A program made the position numbers and the translations under genes. This document shows positions 1 to 5,837 of a DNA stretch of 17,661 bases, one piece after another; position 1 is the stretch's first letter, and each line of letters begins with the position of its first letter. The notes under the pieces are model-generated. The model had not been told where the DNA came from, ran no database searches, and saw only the letters and a list, made by a program, of their open reading frames with translations. Source of the DNA: 2-12-FULL-60-25 sp003576745 (lineage in GTDB: Bacteria; Patescibacteriota; Patescibacteriia; 2-12-FULL-60-25); the NCBI GenBank assembly GCA_030272835.1, contig SZOQ01000012.1:1-17661 (forward strand), written 5' to 3'.

Positions 1-1
1 G

Positions 2-164
2 GGCCGCGGACGAAGGGGTAGTCGCCGGGGATGGTGTCGCGGTCGTATTCCTTGGCCTTTTTCACCATGCGCTCGGTCATGGCCTGGATCTGCTGCATGA
101 AGGCCGCGCGCGAGAGCTGGCCGCGCTCCATCTGCGCGAGCTTGTATTCCCACTCGCCGGTGAG
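2..164 (-). CDS. topB: DNA topoisomerase III fragment (probably chimeric contig end)
   Basis: The minus strand, read toward base 1, encodes about 54 residues: LTGEWEYKLAQMERGQLSRA, then FMQQIQAMTERMVKKAKEYD and RDTIPGDYPFVRGP. This resembles the region just before the zinc-ribbon tail of proteobacterial type IA topoisomerase III (TopB), which relaxes and decatenates DNA. There is no start and no stop; the frame runs off the window edge. Upstream the same frame continues without a break into FbiB-like sequence, which is not a natural TopB arrangement. The high GC also separates it from the rest of the window. The family match is from memory of TopB sequences. The likeliest reading is foreign sequence joined by misassembly rather than a gene of this organism. 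Confidence 0.6.
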
Positions 165-430
165 GTCGGCGCGCCACTTGTCTTTCATCTGGTCCAGCAG
201 GCGCATGCGGGTGGCGCCGTCCTGCACCCAGACGAAGCGCACCGGCCGGGTGTGATGTGGCGCGGGCGCGGTGAGGGCCTCGCCGACGGCGGCTTCGATG
301 AGTGCGTGATCGACCGGTTCGTCGGAAAAGGTTCGCACCGAGCGACGCAGGAGCTGGGCTTGGTTGCGTCCCAGCTGGATTGCCTCGGCGGTGCCGAGCC
401 AGAACAGGTCGTCCTCGCCGCGGCGGCGGA
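159..430 (-). CDS. fbiB: FbiB C-terminal (nitroreductase-like) domain fragment, fused in frame to the TopB fragment
   Basis: About 90 residues on the minus strand match the start of the C-terminal FMN-binding domain of actinobacterial FbiB, the bifunctional coenzyme F420 ligase/reductase: GEDDLFWLGTAEAIQLGR, then LLRRSVRTFSDEPVDHALIE, EALTAPAPHHTRPVRFVW and LLDQMKDKWRADL. The family has nearly the same blocks in the same order (LFWLGTAEA, LLRRSVR, TAPAPHHTRP, RMKDKWR). Just after the KDKWRADL block, where FbiB should continue for another 100 or more residues, the reading switches to TopB. At its other end homology fades near base 430 although the frame stays open. F420 synthesis is not expected in the organism suggested by the rest of the window, so this is probably a contaminating actinobacterial fragment. 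Confidence 0.6.
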
Positions 431-506
431 TATACGAATCACGACTTTCAATCCACGCCTTCTCTGTCCCTGCCCAAGGCCCGACGCAGTCAAAAATGGA
501 AATGAC
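431..506. other. Transition segment of unknown origin
   Basis: Between the recognisable FbiB homology and the first structured repeat unit lie about 75 bases I cannot assign. The minus frame stays open through them (…FDCVGPWAGTEKAWIESRD…), which could be coding or chance. The segment contains TTTCAATCCACGC (443-455), which resembles the 3' part of type I-C CRISPR repeats, but only once. A second junction of the chimera is probably here. Confidence 0.3.
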
Positions 507-582
507 GTTGAGACATGGACGTCTTCTGTCTCCCGGGGACGGGTACAAGCAGAGACGTGCAAGCCGAGGTGGGGATCCTTTC
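507..582 (+). repeat. Structured repeat unit, left copy (U0)
   Basis: The unit reads GAGACA (510-515), an 11-base loop, TGTCTC (527-532), then GGGTACAAGCAGAGACGTGC (541-560) and a tail AAGCCGAGGTGGGGATCCTT (561-580). The opening hairpin and the two downstream blocks recur, with substitutions, in the two minus-strand units at 17508-17634. The equivalent blocks there are GGTACAAGCAGAAACGT and CGTCCAAGCTGAAACAGGG followed by ATCCTTC. Its function is unknown: structured RNA or small non-autonomous repeat are both possible. Confidence 0.55.
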
Positions 583-625
583 CTCCGGGAAATCGAATTC
601 GAGAAAGAACAATGCCGTTTCCCGC

Positions 626-654
626 TTACCACATACCGCCCCCCCTGATATCCT
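626..654 (+). promoter_or_regulatory. Promoter of the guanylate kinase-like gene, leaderless type
   Basis: TTACCA (626-631), a 17-base spacer and TATCCT (649-654) resemble a sigma-70 promoter. The -10 box ends only 6 nt before the ATG at 661, so the transcript would start at or within a base or two of the start codon. No Shine-Dalgarno sequence is present. Confidence 0.5.
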
Positions 655-660
655 CACGCA

Positions 661-1230
661 ATGATTATTACACTGACCGGCGCAAGCGGCACCGGAAAAA
701 CGACCATTGCGCGAACGCTCATGGAGCGCCTGCCGAATGCATTGCCGCTCATGAGCTATACCACACGCTCCCCGCGCCCAAACGATTTGCCTGGCGATTT
801 TTCCTTTATCTCGAAACAAGAATTCGACGAGATCGCGTCCCGCGACGAATTCTTGTGGACGGCGAGGGTCGGAGATACGCGTTATGCCACCAAAAAAGAG
901 GATCTCAAACAGGCATTCGCGGATGAAGGCGCTGTCCGCGTGATGATTCTGGTTCCGGAGCGCCTTCCGAATGTGCATGCCTTCGCGAAAGCATTGGGAA
1001 TGAGCAATCACGTGCTCTCGTTTGCCATCGCCTCACCGGGAACGGATATTCTTCTGAAAAGAATGCGCGAACGCGGGGATGATGAAATAGCCATCGAAAA
1101 ACGCATCGCCGCCACAGCCGACTTTGAAGAAAAAGCGCGGACAGCCGGCGTGCCGCTTGTTTGGATTCAGGATGAAGGGGATCTGGACAAGAAGGTTTCT
1201 GCTGTTCTGCGGCGGATCAAAAGCTCGTAG
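661..1230 (+). CDS. gmk: Guanylate kinase-like P-loop nucleotide kinase
   Basis: This 189-residue protein matches guanylate kinase in length and motif order; that enzyme phosphorylates GMP to GDP with ATP in the cytoplasm. The P-loop GASGTGKT is at residues 7-14. The GMP-binding segment SYTTRSPRPND is at 32-42 (family form: TTRxPRxGE). Next come an FSFIS/EF block, RYATKKEDL (family form: YGT…), and RMRERGDDE-IEKR, the usual lid-like arginine segment. The ND in place of the usual GE after TTRSPRP and the divergent middle leave room for a related nucleotide kinase. The ATG at 661 is chosen because the P-loop begins six residues later and a -10 box sits just upstream. It stands alone, followed by a repeat-rich gap and a convergent gene. 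Confidence 0.8.
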   Translation: MIITLTGASGTGKTTIARTLMERLPNALPLMSYTTRSPRPNDLPGDFSFISKQEFDEIASRDEFLWTARVGDTRYATKKEDLKQAFADEGAVRVMILVPERLPNVHAFAKALGMSNHVLSFAIASPGTDILLKRMRERGDDEIAIEKRIAATADFEEKARTAGVPLVWIQDEGDLDKKVSAVLRRIKSS

Positions 1231-1618
1231 CTGTTGGCAATTAGCAAAAAGGAACAGGGCAAAGGGAACGGGTTACAGGTTATTGGTTATGGGTTACGGG
1301 GTTCGGGTTACGGGGCGCATGGCCCAAGGCTCATGATCTACGGACCTACGGTCTTACGGACCCAAGGGCATGGGGCAAAGGGAACGGGTTACGGGGTTCG
1401 AGGAAGATTATGCTCCCCCTACGCAACTACGCCCTACAGGGCGCGGCATGCCGCGCCCCTACATCCTACTTCCCACTCCCTACTTCCTATTCCGCATCCT
1501 ACGCACCACATCCTACGCACTTTTCGCTTCCCCAAACCCGCATACCGCATAACTCACGACCTACGTCCTACGCAACCACGCAACCTTACTCTCTGCTCCC
1601 TGCTTTCCTTACGTACAT
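1231..1618. repeat. Degenerate imperfect inverted-repeat region between convergent genes
   Basis: There is no gene here; long open frames exist only because the sequence is repetitive. The left half is G-rich and built from variants of GGGTTACGGG; the right half is C-rich and built from variants of CCTACGCAACTACG. A perfect 20-base palindrome, GGGCGCGGCATGCCGCGCCC, lies at 1439-1458. Two stretches recur elsewhere: the segment around 1402-1431 is nearly repeated at 3516-3553, and 1552-1575 recurs at 15958-15981 with one mismatch in 24. The region begins with GGCAATTAGC. It could act as a transcription barrier between the converging genes, but no classical hairpin plus T-tract was found. Confidence 0.75.
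1291..1315 (+). other. Potential G-quadruplex
   Basis: Four runs of three to four G are separated by TTAC, TTC and TTAC loops in 25 bases, meeting the usual G3+N1-7 four-run rule. The motif lies on the plus strand, about 60 bases after the guanylate kinase stop, so it would form in that transcript's 3' tail. Confidence 0.45.
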
Positions 1619-2179
1619 CTAATAATCCAGCCCCTCCCGCGCCGGCACGCCATGATAAAAATAGTGTTTCACCAGATTCACGTCTGACACGAGGTCCGCG
1701 AGATGCGTGAATGATTCGGGGCAGTTGCGGCCGGTCATAATGAGCTCCATCAGATCCGGCTTGGATGCGAGGACGGCAAGGACGTCCGCTTCGTTCAGCA
1801 TACCGAGTCCTGTTGCGGTATTGATCTCATCGAGGACGAGGAGTTGATGTTTGTTTTTTACAAAGAGATCGCGGACAATATCGAGGCCGCGCTCCGCCTC
1901 GCGCCTGTCTTCATCGGTGACGCCGAAACGGAATGTGCCCGTTGCCGAATCGATGCGGTCGAGACCCGTCGGAAAACAATCGATTTCCGGAAAACGGTCC
2001 GCAAACATGCGGCGTTCGGAATAATGTTCCCCTCCTTTGTCGAATGACACGATCGCGACCTTCCAGCCGTTTGCGACGGCGCGTATGGCCGTGCCGAGCG
2101 CGGCCGTTGTTTTTCCTTTGCCGTTTCCGGTAAACAGCTGAATGAGGCCGACGGATTTCGGCGTATTCGCGGATTCCAT
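1619..2179 (-). CDS. cobO: Cob(I)yrinic acid a,c-diamide/cobalamin adenosyltransferase, CobO/BtuR type
   Basis: This 186-residue enzyme belongs to the P-loop CobO/BtuR family, which transfers the 5'-deoxyadenosyl group of ATP to cob(I)alamin to make coenzyme B12. Visible marks: the modified P-loop GNGKGKTT at residues 18-25, the Walker B-like LLVLDEINTATGLGML in the middle, and the family's C-terminal pattern, LIMTGRN…HLADLVSDVN…KHYFYHGVPAREGLDY. The frame is open back to 2299, but the ATG at 2179 gives the family's usual length and N-terminus and lies directly after a terminator and a -10 box; the upstream extension would run through the terminator hairpin. No other B12 gene is visible. The likely role is corrinoid salvage for a B12-dependent enzyme encoded elsewhere, which is inference. 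Confidence 0.85.
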   Translation of the reverse strand: MESANTPKSVGLIQLFTGNGKGKTTAALGTAIRAVANGWKVAIVSFDKGGEHYSERRMFADRFPEIDCFPTGLDRIDSATGTFRFGVTDEDRREAERGLDIVRDLFVKNKHQLLVLDEINTATGLGMLNEADVLAVLASKPDLMELIMTGRNCPESFTHLADLVSDVNLVKHYFYHGVPAREGLDY

Positions 2180-2184
2180 ATCCG

Positions 2185-2190
2185 ATACTA
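2185..2190 (-). promoter_or_regulatory. -10 box of cobO
   Basis: On the minus strand TAGTAT lies 5 nt before the cobO ATG, between the upstream gene's terminator and cobO. It implies a nearly leaderless transcript. No clear -35 element was found. Confidence 0.35.
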
Positions 2191-2209
2191 TGACTCGCGA
2201 GCGCAAACG

Positions 2210-2233
2210 AGAAAAGCGCCCCGGGAGGCGCTT
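2210..2233 (-). terminator. Intrinsic terminator upstream of cobO
   Basis: On the minus strand, AGCGCC and GGCGCT pair around a 6-base loop and the stem is followed by TTTTCTC. It lies just after the stop codon (2238-2240) of the broken small gene and before cobO, so it ends the murI-side transcript. A 14-base palindrome, CTTCTGATCAGAAG (2231-2244), overlaps the stop codon and the stem base. Confidence 0.7.
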
Positions 2234-2237
2234 CTGA

Positions 2238-2639
2238 TCAGAAGACATAGAGCGTCGAGAATGTGCAGGAAAGAGATCCGAGGTTTTTGGGATCGACATC
2301 CATGTCGCGGCAGGCAGACACTAGTTCATTCGCCCACCCTTCGATGGTTTTATCTCCCCGATACAGCATTCCGGAGGAATCCACGAGATCGATGCGGCCC
2401 CGCGAGGCGCGGACCACGGCGAGCAGAGAGGTTTTGGCGGCATAGATGTCCGCGCTCTGCGTGTGAACCGCCGCGAGAAATGTGGCAGACGACCCGTTCT
2501 CCGCGATCCGTGAGAATACGACGCTCGGCGGAAGACTCTTGCGCGTCTGCCGGAATTAAGGAATGAGATAAACGCGAACCCATTGCTTCAGTTCCGCGGC
2601 GGTGATCAATTTTTCTTTCGGTGGTTTCCTGCGTGGCAT
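2238..2639 (-). pseudogene. Unrecognised small gene interrupted by an in-frame TAA
   Basis: From ATG at 2639 the minus strand encodes 27 residues (MPRRKPPKEKLITAAELKQW, then VRVYLIP) and then TAA at 2556-2558. The same frame continues without another stop for 105 residues, through SVVFSRIAENGSSATFLAAV, LVDSSGMLYRGDKTIEGWAN and CRDMDVDPKNLGSLSC, ending at TGA 2238-2240, directly before a terminator. The downstream part looks coding but has no ATG, GTG or TTG start for roughly its first 45 codons. A single change such as GAA to TAA in a ~133-residue gene explains this. The N-terminus may extend further: the frame is open upstream, with GTG at 2726 or TTG at 2717 overlapping the 3' end of murI. 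No family was recognised. A sequencing error is an alternative. Confidence 0.5.
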
Positions 2640-2691
2640 GACCCGCCTCACAAAAGGTGCGGCAACATGGAAACCGTATTTCCATTTCGTG

Positions 2692-3471
2692 TCAAACGCC
2701 GCGGTCTCGAGAATCAATATCCGCACGCCGGGCAACAAACGGCCTGCCGAACCAATCGCGGAAATATCGCGCATACTCGTTATTGTCCGTAAAATACATA
2801 TTCTGCTCCCCTCCCTCCGGGATCGACAGCTCGCGCTCCATGTGGTCAAGAAGCGCCGAGGGGCTGTCGAGAATGGATACGCCGTCCCCCACGACCTTGC
2901 GGATGACCTTGAAGAGCAGAGGATAATGCGTACAGCCGAGAATGAGGCTTTCGATGCTCTTCTCCAAAAGCGGCGCGAGATAAACGCGTGCGATCGTTTC
3001 CGTTTCCGGACGATCTGTCCACCCTTCCTCCACGAGCGGTACAAAAAGCGGGCATGCCGCGGATACCGCTCGCAAATCGGGATTCGCCGCACGGAGCCGC
3101 GTCTCATACACGCCGGATGCGATAGTGGCTTTTGTGCCGATAATGCCAATACATTGCTCGGGCATGGCCGCGGCCGCATCCACGGCCGGCTGAATAACGT
3201 CAAAGACGGGGATGTCCGGGTATGTCGCGCGAAGAACGTCCGCGGCATACGACGATGCCGTATTGCAGGCGATGACGATGACCGTTGCCCCCTTTGTCAC
3301 GAGGAATGCGGCATCTTCCAGGGCATACTCGATAATGGTGTCCGGACTTTTATTGCCGTATGGCGTGCGCGCCGTATCGCCGAGGTACACGAATGACGCT
3401 CCGGAATGGCGTTTCAGGAGTTCTTTGACGACCGTGAGGCCGCCGATACCGGAGTCAAAAATGCCAAGCAT
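2692..3471 (-). CDS. murI: Glutamate racemase
   Basis: The protein interconverts L- and D-glutamate, supplying D-Glu for peptidoglycan in the cytoplasm. It is 259 residues from the ATG at 3471, the normal length for MurI. Motifs in order: LGIFDSGIGGLTV at the N-terminus, GDTARTPYGNKS, VIACNTASS with the first catalytic cysteine, and LILGCTHYPLL with the second catalytic cysteine. The frame could also start four codons upstream at GTG 3483, but ATG 3471 places the IFDSG motif where the family has it. The 3' end may overlap the start of the small downstream gene, so the two could be co-transcribed up to the terminator at 2210-2233. The gene implies that the cell makes its own peptidoglycan. Confidence 0.93.
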   Translation of the reverse strand: MLGIFDSGIGGLTVVKELLKRHSGASFVYLGDTARTPYGNKSPDTIIEYALEDAAFLVTKGATVIVIACNTASSYAADVLRATYPDIPVFDVIQPAVDAAAAMPEQCIGIIGTKATIASGVYETRLRAANPDLRAVSAACPLFVPLVEEGWTDRPETETIARVYLAPLLEKSIESLILGCTHYPLLFKVIRKVVGDGVSILDSPSALLDHMERELSIPEGGEQNMYFTDNNEYARYFRDWFGRPFVARRADIDSRDRGV

Positions 3472-3483
3472 GGGTCGATTCAC

Positions 3484-3625
3484 GATTCGTAAATGGGATC
3501 GGGTCTAAGGGCAAAGGAAAATTATGTCCCCCCTACGCAACCACGCAACTACGTCCCACGCAACTACCCTTATGGCTCACGGCCCACGACCCATGCCCTA
3601 CGTCCTGCGCAGCTTCCCGCACGGC
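3484..3625. repeat. Degenerate intergenic repeat patch between the mutase gene and murI
   Basis: This short gap shares sequence with the 1231-1618 region: 3516-3553 (GGAAAATTATG, a C run, then CTACGCAACCACGCAACTACG) nearly repeats 1402-1431, and GGCTCACGACC near 3621-3631 matches the CTCACGACC blocks at 1553-1561 and 15959-15967. The pyrimidine-rich strand is the plus strand. The murI promoter must lie in or next to it, but no convincing -10/-35 pair was found. Confidence 0.65.
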
Positions 3626-5020
3626 TCACGACCGGATAAGATCGAGAAGCTCCTCACGCTTCGCTTCCATTACATCGGGCCGTACCGCTTCAACGATGAG
3701 GCGGATCAGCGGTTCGGTGTTTGATGCGCGTACGGAAAACCACCAGGACAGGTCATCCTTGCTTCCATCTTCGCGCACATAAAACTCCATGCGAATGCCG
3801 TCGATTTCGCGTATATCCGTTGCCTCGGATTGATACTGTTTCCGGATGCGATCCAAAACCGCGTCCTTGTTCCTGACCTCGGAATTCACCTCTCCGGAAT
3901 TGGCGTAGCGTTTGAGCGGCTTCCAGAGCGAAGAAAGGGGCTGTTCGGTTTCGGATAAAATCTTCATGAGCAGCAGAAGACACAAATCGCCGGATTCCAC
4001 GCCCCACAGATCGCGAAAATAGTAATGCATGGATAGTTCTCCGCCGAAAAGCCCGCCGCGTTCGCGAAGCTGCCGCTTGATGAATGCGTGGCCAACGCGC
4101 GTCATGTCCGTGCGGCCTCCGGCCGCGAGAATGGCTTCTTCCGTACTCCAGGAACACCGGAGGTCGCGCAGGATCAGCGCGTCCGGATGGTCTTTCAGGA
4201 GCCCGCCCGCGAGGATCGCCGTCATGAGATCCCCCGGTATTGGCTCTCCGTTTTCATCCACGAATCCCACGCGGTCCCCGTCGCCGTCAAAGGCGACGCC
4301 GAAGCGGCAATGGTTTTTAACAACAGTTTCTGAAAGCGTTGTGAGCGTCTCGATTTTGAGGGGATTTGCTTCGTGATTCGGAAATCGCCCGTCCAGCTCC
4401 CAAAACAGCGGCAATATGTGCATCGACGGCAGACGCTTTGCGAATTCGGGCAGAACAAGGCCGTTCATGCCGTTTCCCGCGTCGGCGGCAATGGTCATGG
4501 CGGGGAATTCGGACGTATCGACCAGATCAAAAATGCTATCAAGATATGCGCGCAGGGCTTCCGTATCGTCGTGGACGTCTCCGGGCGTAGCCGCATCTTC
4601 ATACAGTTCACCGGAAATATATGCATCGCGCAATTCCTCCATGCCGCTCCCCTCGCCCACCGGATACACATTGCCGTCCACCATTTTAAAACCGTTATAC
4701 TTCGGAGGATTGTGCGATGCCGTCACCATAACGCCGAAATCATAGCGGCCGGCTGCGCGCCCCATGCTCACATTGAACATCGGCGTTGAACACAGACCGA
4801 TGCGCGTCACATCCGCCCCCTGACTCGTTATGCCGCGCACCAACGCATCTTCAAGCTCCGGCGAACTCTGCCGCATATCACGTCCGACCATTACATGTTT
4901 GCACCGGAAACGGCGGACCAGAGCCCGCCCAAGGCGCTCTGTGAAATCTGCCGTCAGCTCTCCGGGCGAGAGTCCGCGGATATCATAGGCTTTAAAAACC
5001 TTAGAAATGTCTTTTGGCAT
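3626..5020 (-). CDS. Phosphomannomutase/phosphoglucomutase (alpha-D-phosphohexomutase family)
   Basis: At 464 residues this is a full-length alpha-D-phosphohexomutase, converting hexose 6-phosphates and 1-phosphates for nucleotide-sugar and glycan synthesis. All four family sites are visible: the phosphoserine loop VTASHNPP with the catalytic serine at about residue 102; the Mg-binding DGDGDR at 245-250; the sugar-binding loop GGELSMHYYF at 326-335 (GEMSGHxF in classical enzymes); and the phosphate-binding RASNTEPLIR at 431-440. The N-terminal KAYDIRG motif is also typical. GELS points to the bacterial PMM/PGM group (AlgC/ManB-like) rather than GlmM, but substrate preference cannot be read from sequence. 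ATG at 5020 gives the standard N-terminus. It is divergent from lemA across a 153-base gap. Confidence 0.92.
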   Translation of the reverse strand: MPKDISKVFKAYDIRGLSPGELTADFTERLGRALVRRFRCKHVMVGRDMRQSSPELEDALVRGITSQGADVTRIGLCSTPMFNVSMGRAAGRYDFGVMVTASHNPPKYNGFKMVDGNVYPVGEGSGMEELRDAYISGELYEDAATPGDVHDDTEALRAYLDSIFDLVDTSEFPAMTIAADAGNGMNGLVLPEFAKRLPSMHILPLFWELDGRFPNHEANPLKIETLTTLSETVVKNHCRFGVAFDGDGDRVGFVDENGEPIPGDLMTAILAGGLLKDHPDALILRDLRCSWSTEEAILAAGGRTDMTRVGHAFIKRQLRERGGLFGGELSMHYYFRDLWGVESGDLCLLLLMKILSETEQPLSSLWKPLKRYANSGEVNSEVRNKDAVLDRIRKQYQSEATDIREIDGIRMEFYVREDGSKDDLSWWFSVRASNTEPLIRLIVEAVRPDVMEAKREELLDLIRS

Positions 5021-5077
5021 GGGAGAATGGAATCAATATCAGGATTCGAAGAGAGCCGGGATACTGCCGTCTGATGA

Positions 5078-5106
5078 TTGACTGACGGCCATTCCTCGCG
5101 TACTCT
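5078..5106 (+). promoter_or_regulatory. Sigma-70-like promoter of lemA
   Basis: TTGACT (5078-5083), exactly 17 bases, then TACTCT (5101-5106) make the best consensus promoter in the window. The predicted transcript start near 5113 gives a leader of about 60 nt before the lemA ATG at 5174. No Shine-Dalgarno sequence is visible. GCGCCAA occurs twice in tandem within the leader. Confidence 0.6.
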
Positions 5107-5173
5107 AGCCAAGTGTACGGACTTGCGCCAAAAGCGCCAAGCCGGAACCCCTCATTCCCAACACTTGTAACGT

Positions 5174-5728
5174 ATGACACCTATTTTGTGGGTTATTATC
5201 ATTCTCGTTGCCGTACTAGCCATATGGTTCATCGGAACCTATAACGGCCTCATCACGCTCCGAAACAAACTGGAGGAAGCCTGGTCGGACATCGACGTGC
5301 AAACCAAGCGTCGCTATGACCTAATCCCGAATCTCGTGGAAATGGTCAAGGGATACGCAAAGCACGAGGCAACCGTGTTCCAAAACGTCACAGAGGCGCG
5401 CAACGTCGCCATGAATGCCAAGGGTCCGCACGAAAAAGCCGAAGCCGAAAACATGCTCGCCGGAACGCTCAAAACGCTTTTCGCCGTTGCGGAGAACTAT
5501 CCGGACCTCAAGGCCAATGTGAATTTCCTGGATCTTCAAAAGACGCTTACGGACATCGAGGACAAAATCCAAGCAGCGCGGCGCTTTTACAACGGCAATG
5601 TGCGCGACTTCAACACCAAGCTCCAGGTGTTCCCGACCAATATGATTGCCGGCATGCTCGGTTTTTCCGCCCGAGAATTCTTTGAAGCGGAAGCAGAAGC
5701 CAAGCAGAATGTGCAAGTGAAATTCTAA
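5174..5728 (+). CDS. lemA: LemA family membrane protein
   Basis: This 184-residue protein has one N-terminal membrane helix (about residues 4-24) followed by the conserved LemA block: YNGLITLRNKLEEAWSDIDV, then QTKRRYDLIPNLVEMVKGYA with KHE, an AEN motif and …YPDLKAN.NFLDLQ, and then IQAARRFYNGNVRDFNTKLQ with a hydrophobic PTNMIAGMLGF. LemA proteins are widespread, anchored N-out with a helical bundle, and have no firmly known biochemical role; some are linked to membrane stress. Length and motifs are typical. The start follows a good promoter and lies immediately before the membrane helix. The htpX-type protease often found beside lemA is absent; the downstream neighbour is a ClpC-type unfoldase, so a shared envelope/protein-stress theme is possible but not shown. 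Confidence 0.9.
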   Translation: MTPILWVIIILVAVLAIWFIGTYNGLITLRNKLEEAWSDIDVQTKRRYDLIPNLVEMVKGYAKHEATVFQNVTEARNVAMNAKGPHEKAEAENMLAGTLKTLFAVAENYPDLKANVNFLDLQKTLTDIEDKIQAARRFYNGNVRDFNTKLQVFPTNMIAGMLGFSAREFFEAEAEAKQNVQVKF

Positions 5729-5792
5729 CGGAAACGCCGGAGCGACAGAACGGTAAAATACTCCGCGCCGGAGACGTGCACAGAAACCAATG

Positions 5793-5818
5793 GAACGCGG
5801 CGCGCATACGCCGCGTTC
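5793..5818 (+). terminator. Strong hairpin between lemA and clpC (terminator or leader structure)
   Basis: GAACGCGGCG and CGCCGCGTTC form a perfect 10-bp stem with a 6-base loop. A smaller hairpin, CTCCG-CGC-CGGAG, lies just before it (5761-5773). The tail TTGCATCTTCC is only weakly T-rich, so this may be a poor lemA terminator. It ends 19 nt before the clpC ATG, so it could instead act in the clpC leader. Confidence 0.4.
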
Positions 5819-5837
5819 GTTGCATCTTCCCCCTCCT

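Noticed and set aside
438..460. Type I-C CRISPR repeat fragment (TTTCAATCCACGC)
   Set aside because: It occurs once, without the GC-rich palindromic half of the repeat, without spacers and without cas genes; it lies in the chimeric zone.
252..926. Long plus-strand frame crossing the left end into the guanylate kinase gene
   Set aside because: It spans the chimeric junctions and runs out of frame through both the FbiB-like and the kinase coding sequence; no protein features.
1234..1710. A 158-codon open frame after the guanylate kinase gene
   Set aside because: Its composition comes entirely from the GGGTTACGGG and CCTACGCAA repeats, it overlaps the cobO 3' end antisense, and it matches no recognisable protein.
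2556..2558. Stop-codon reassignment as an explanation for the interrupted gene
   Set aside because: TAA is used as a normal terminal stop elsewhere in the window (clpC at 8319-8321, the DsbA-like gene, the FGE-like gene), and UGA also ends genes (murI, the mutase), so a recoded genome is not supported.
2727..3248. Long minus-strand frame overlapping murI
   Set aside because: It is the out-of-frame shadow of murI; only its last part (below about 2726), beyond or at the very end of murI, looks coding.
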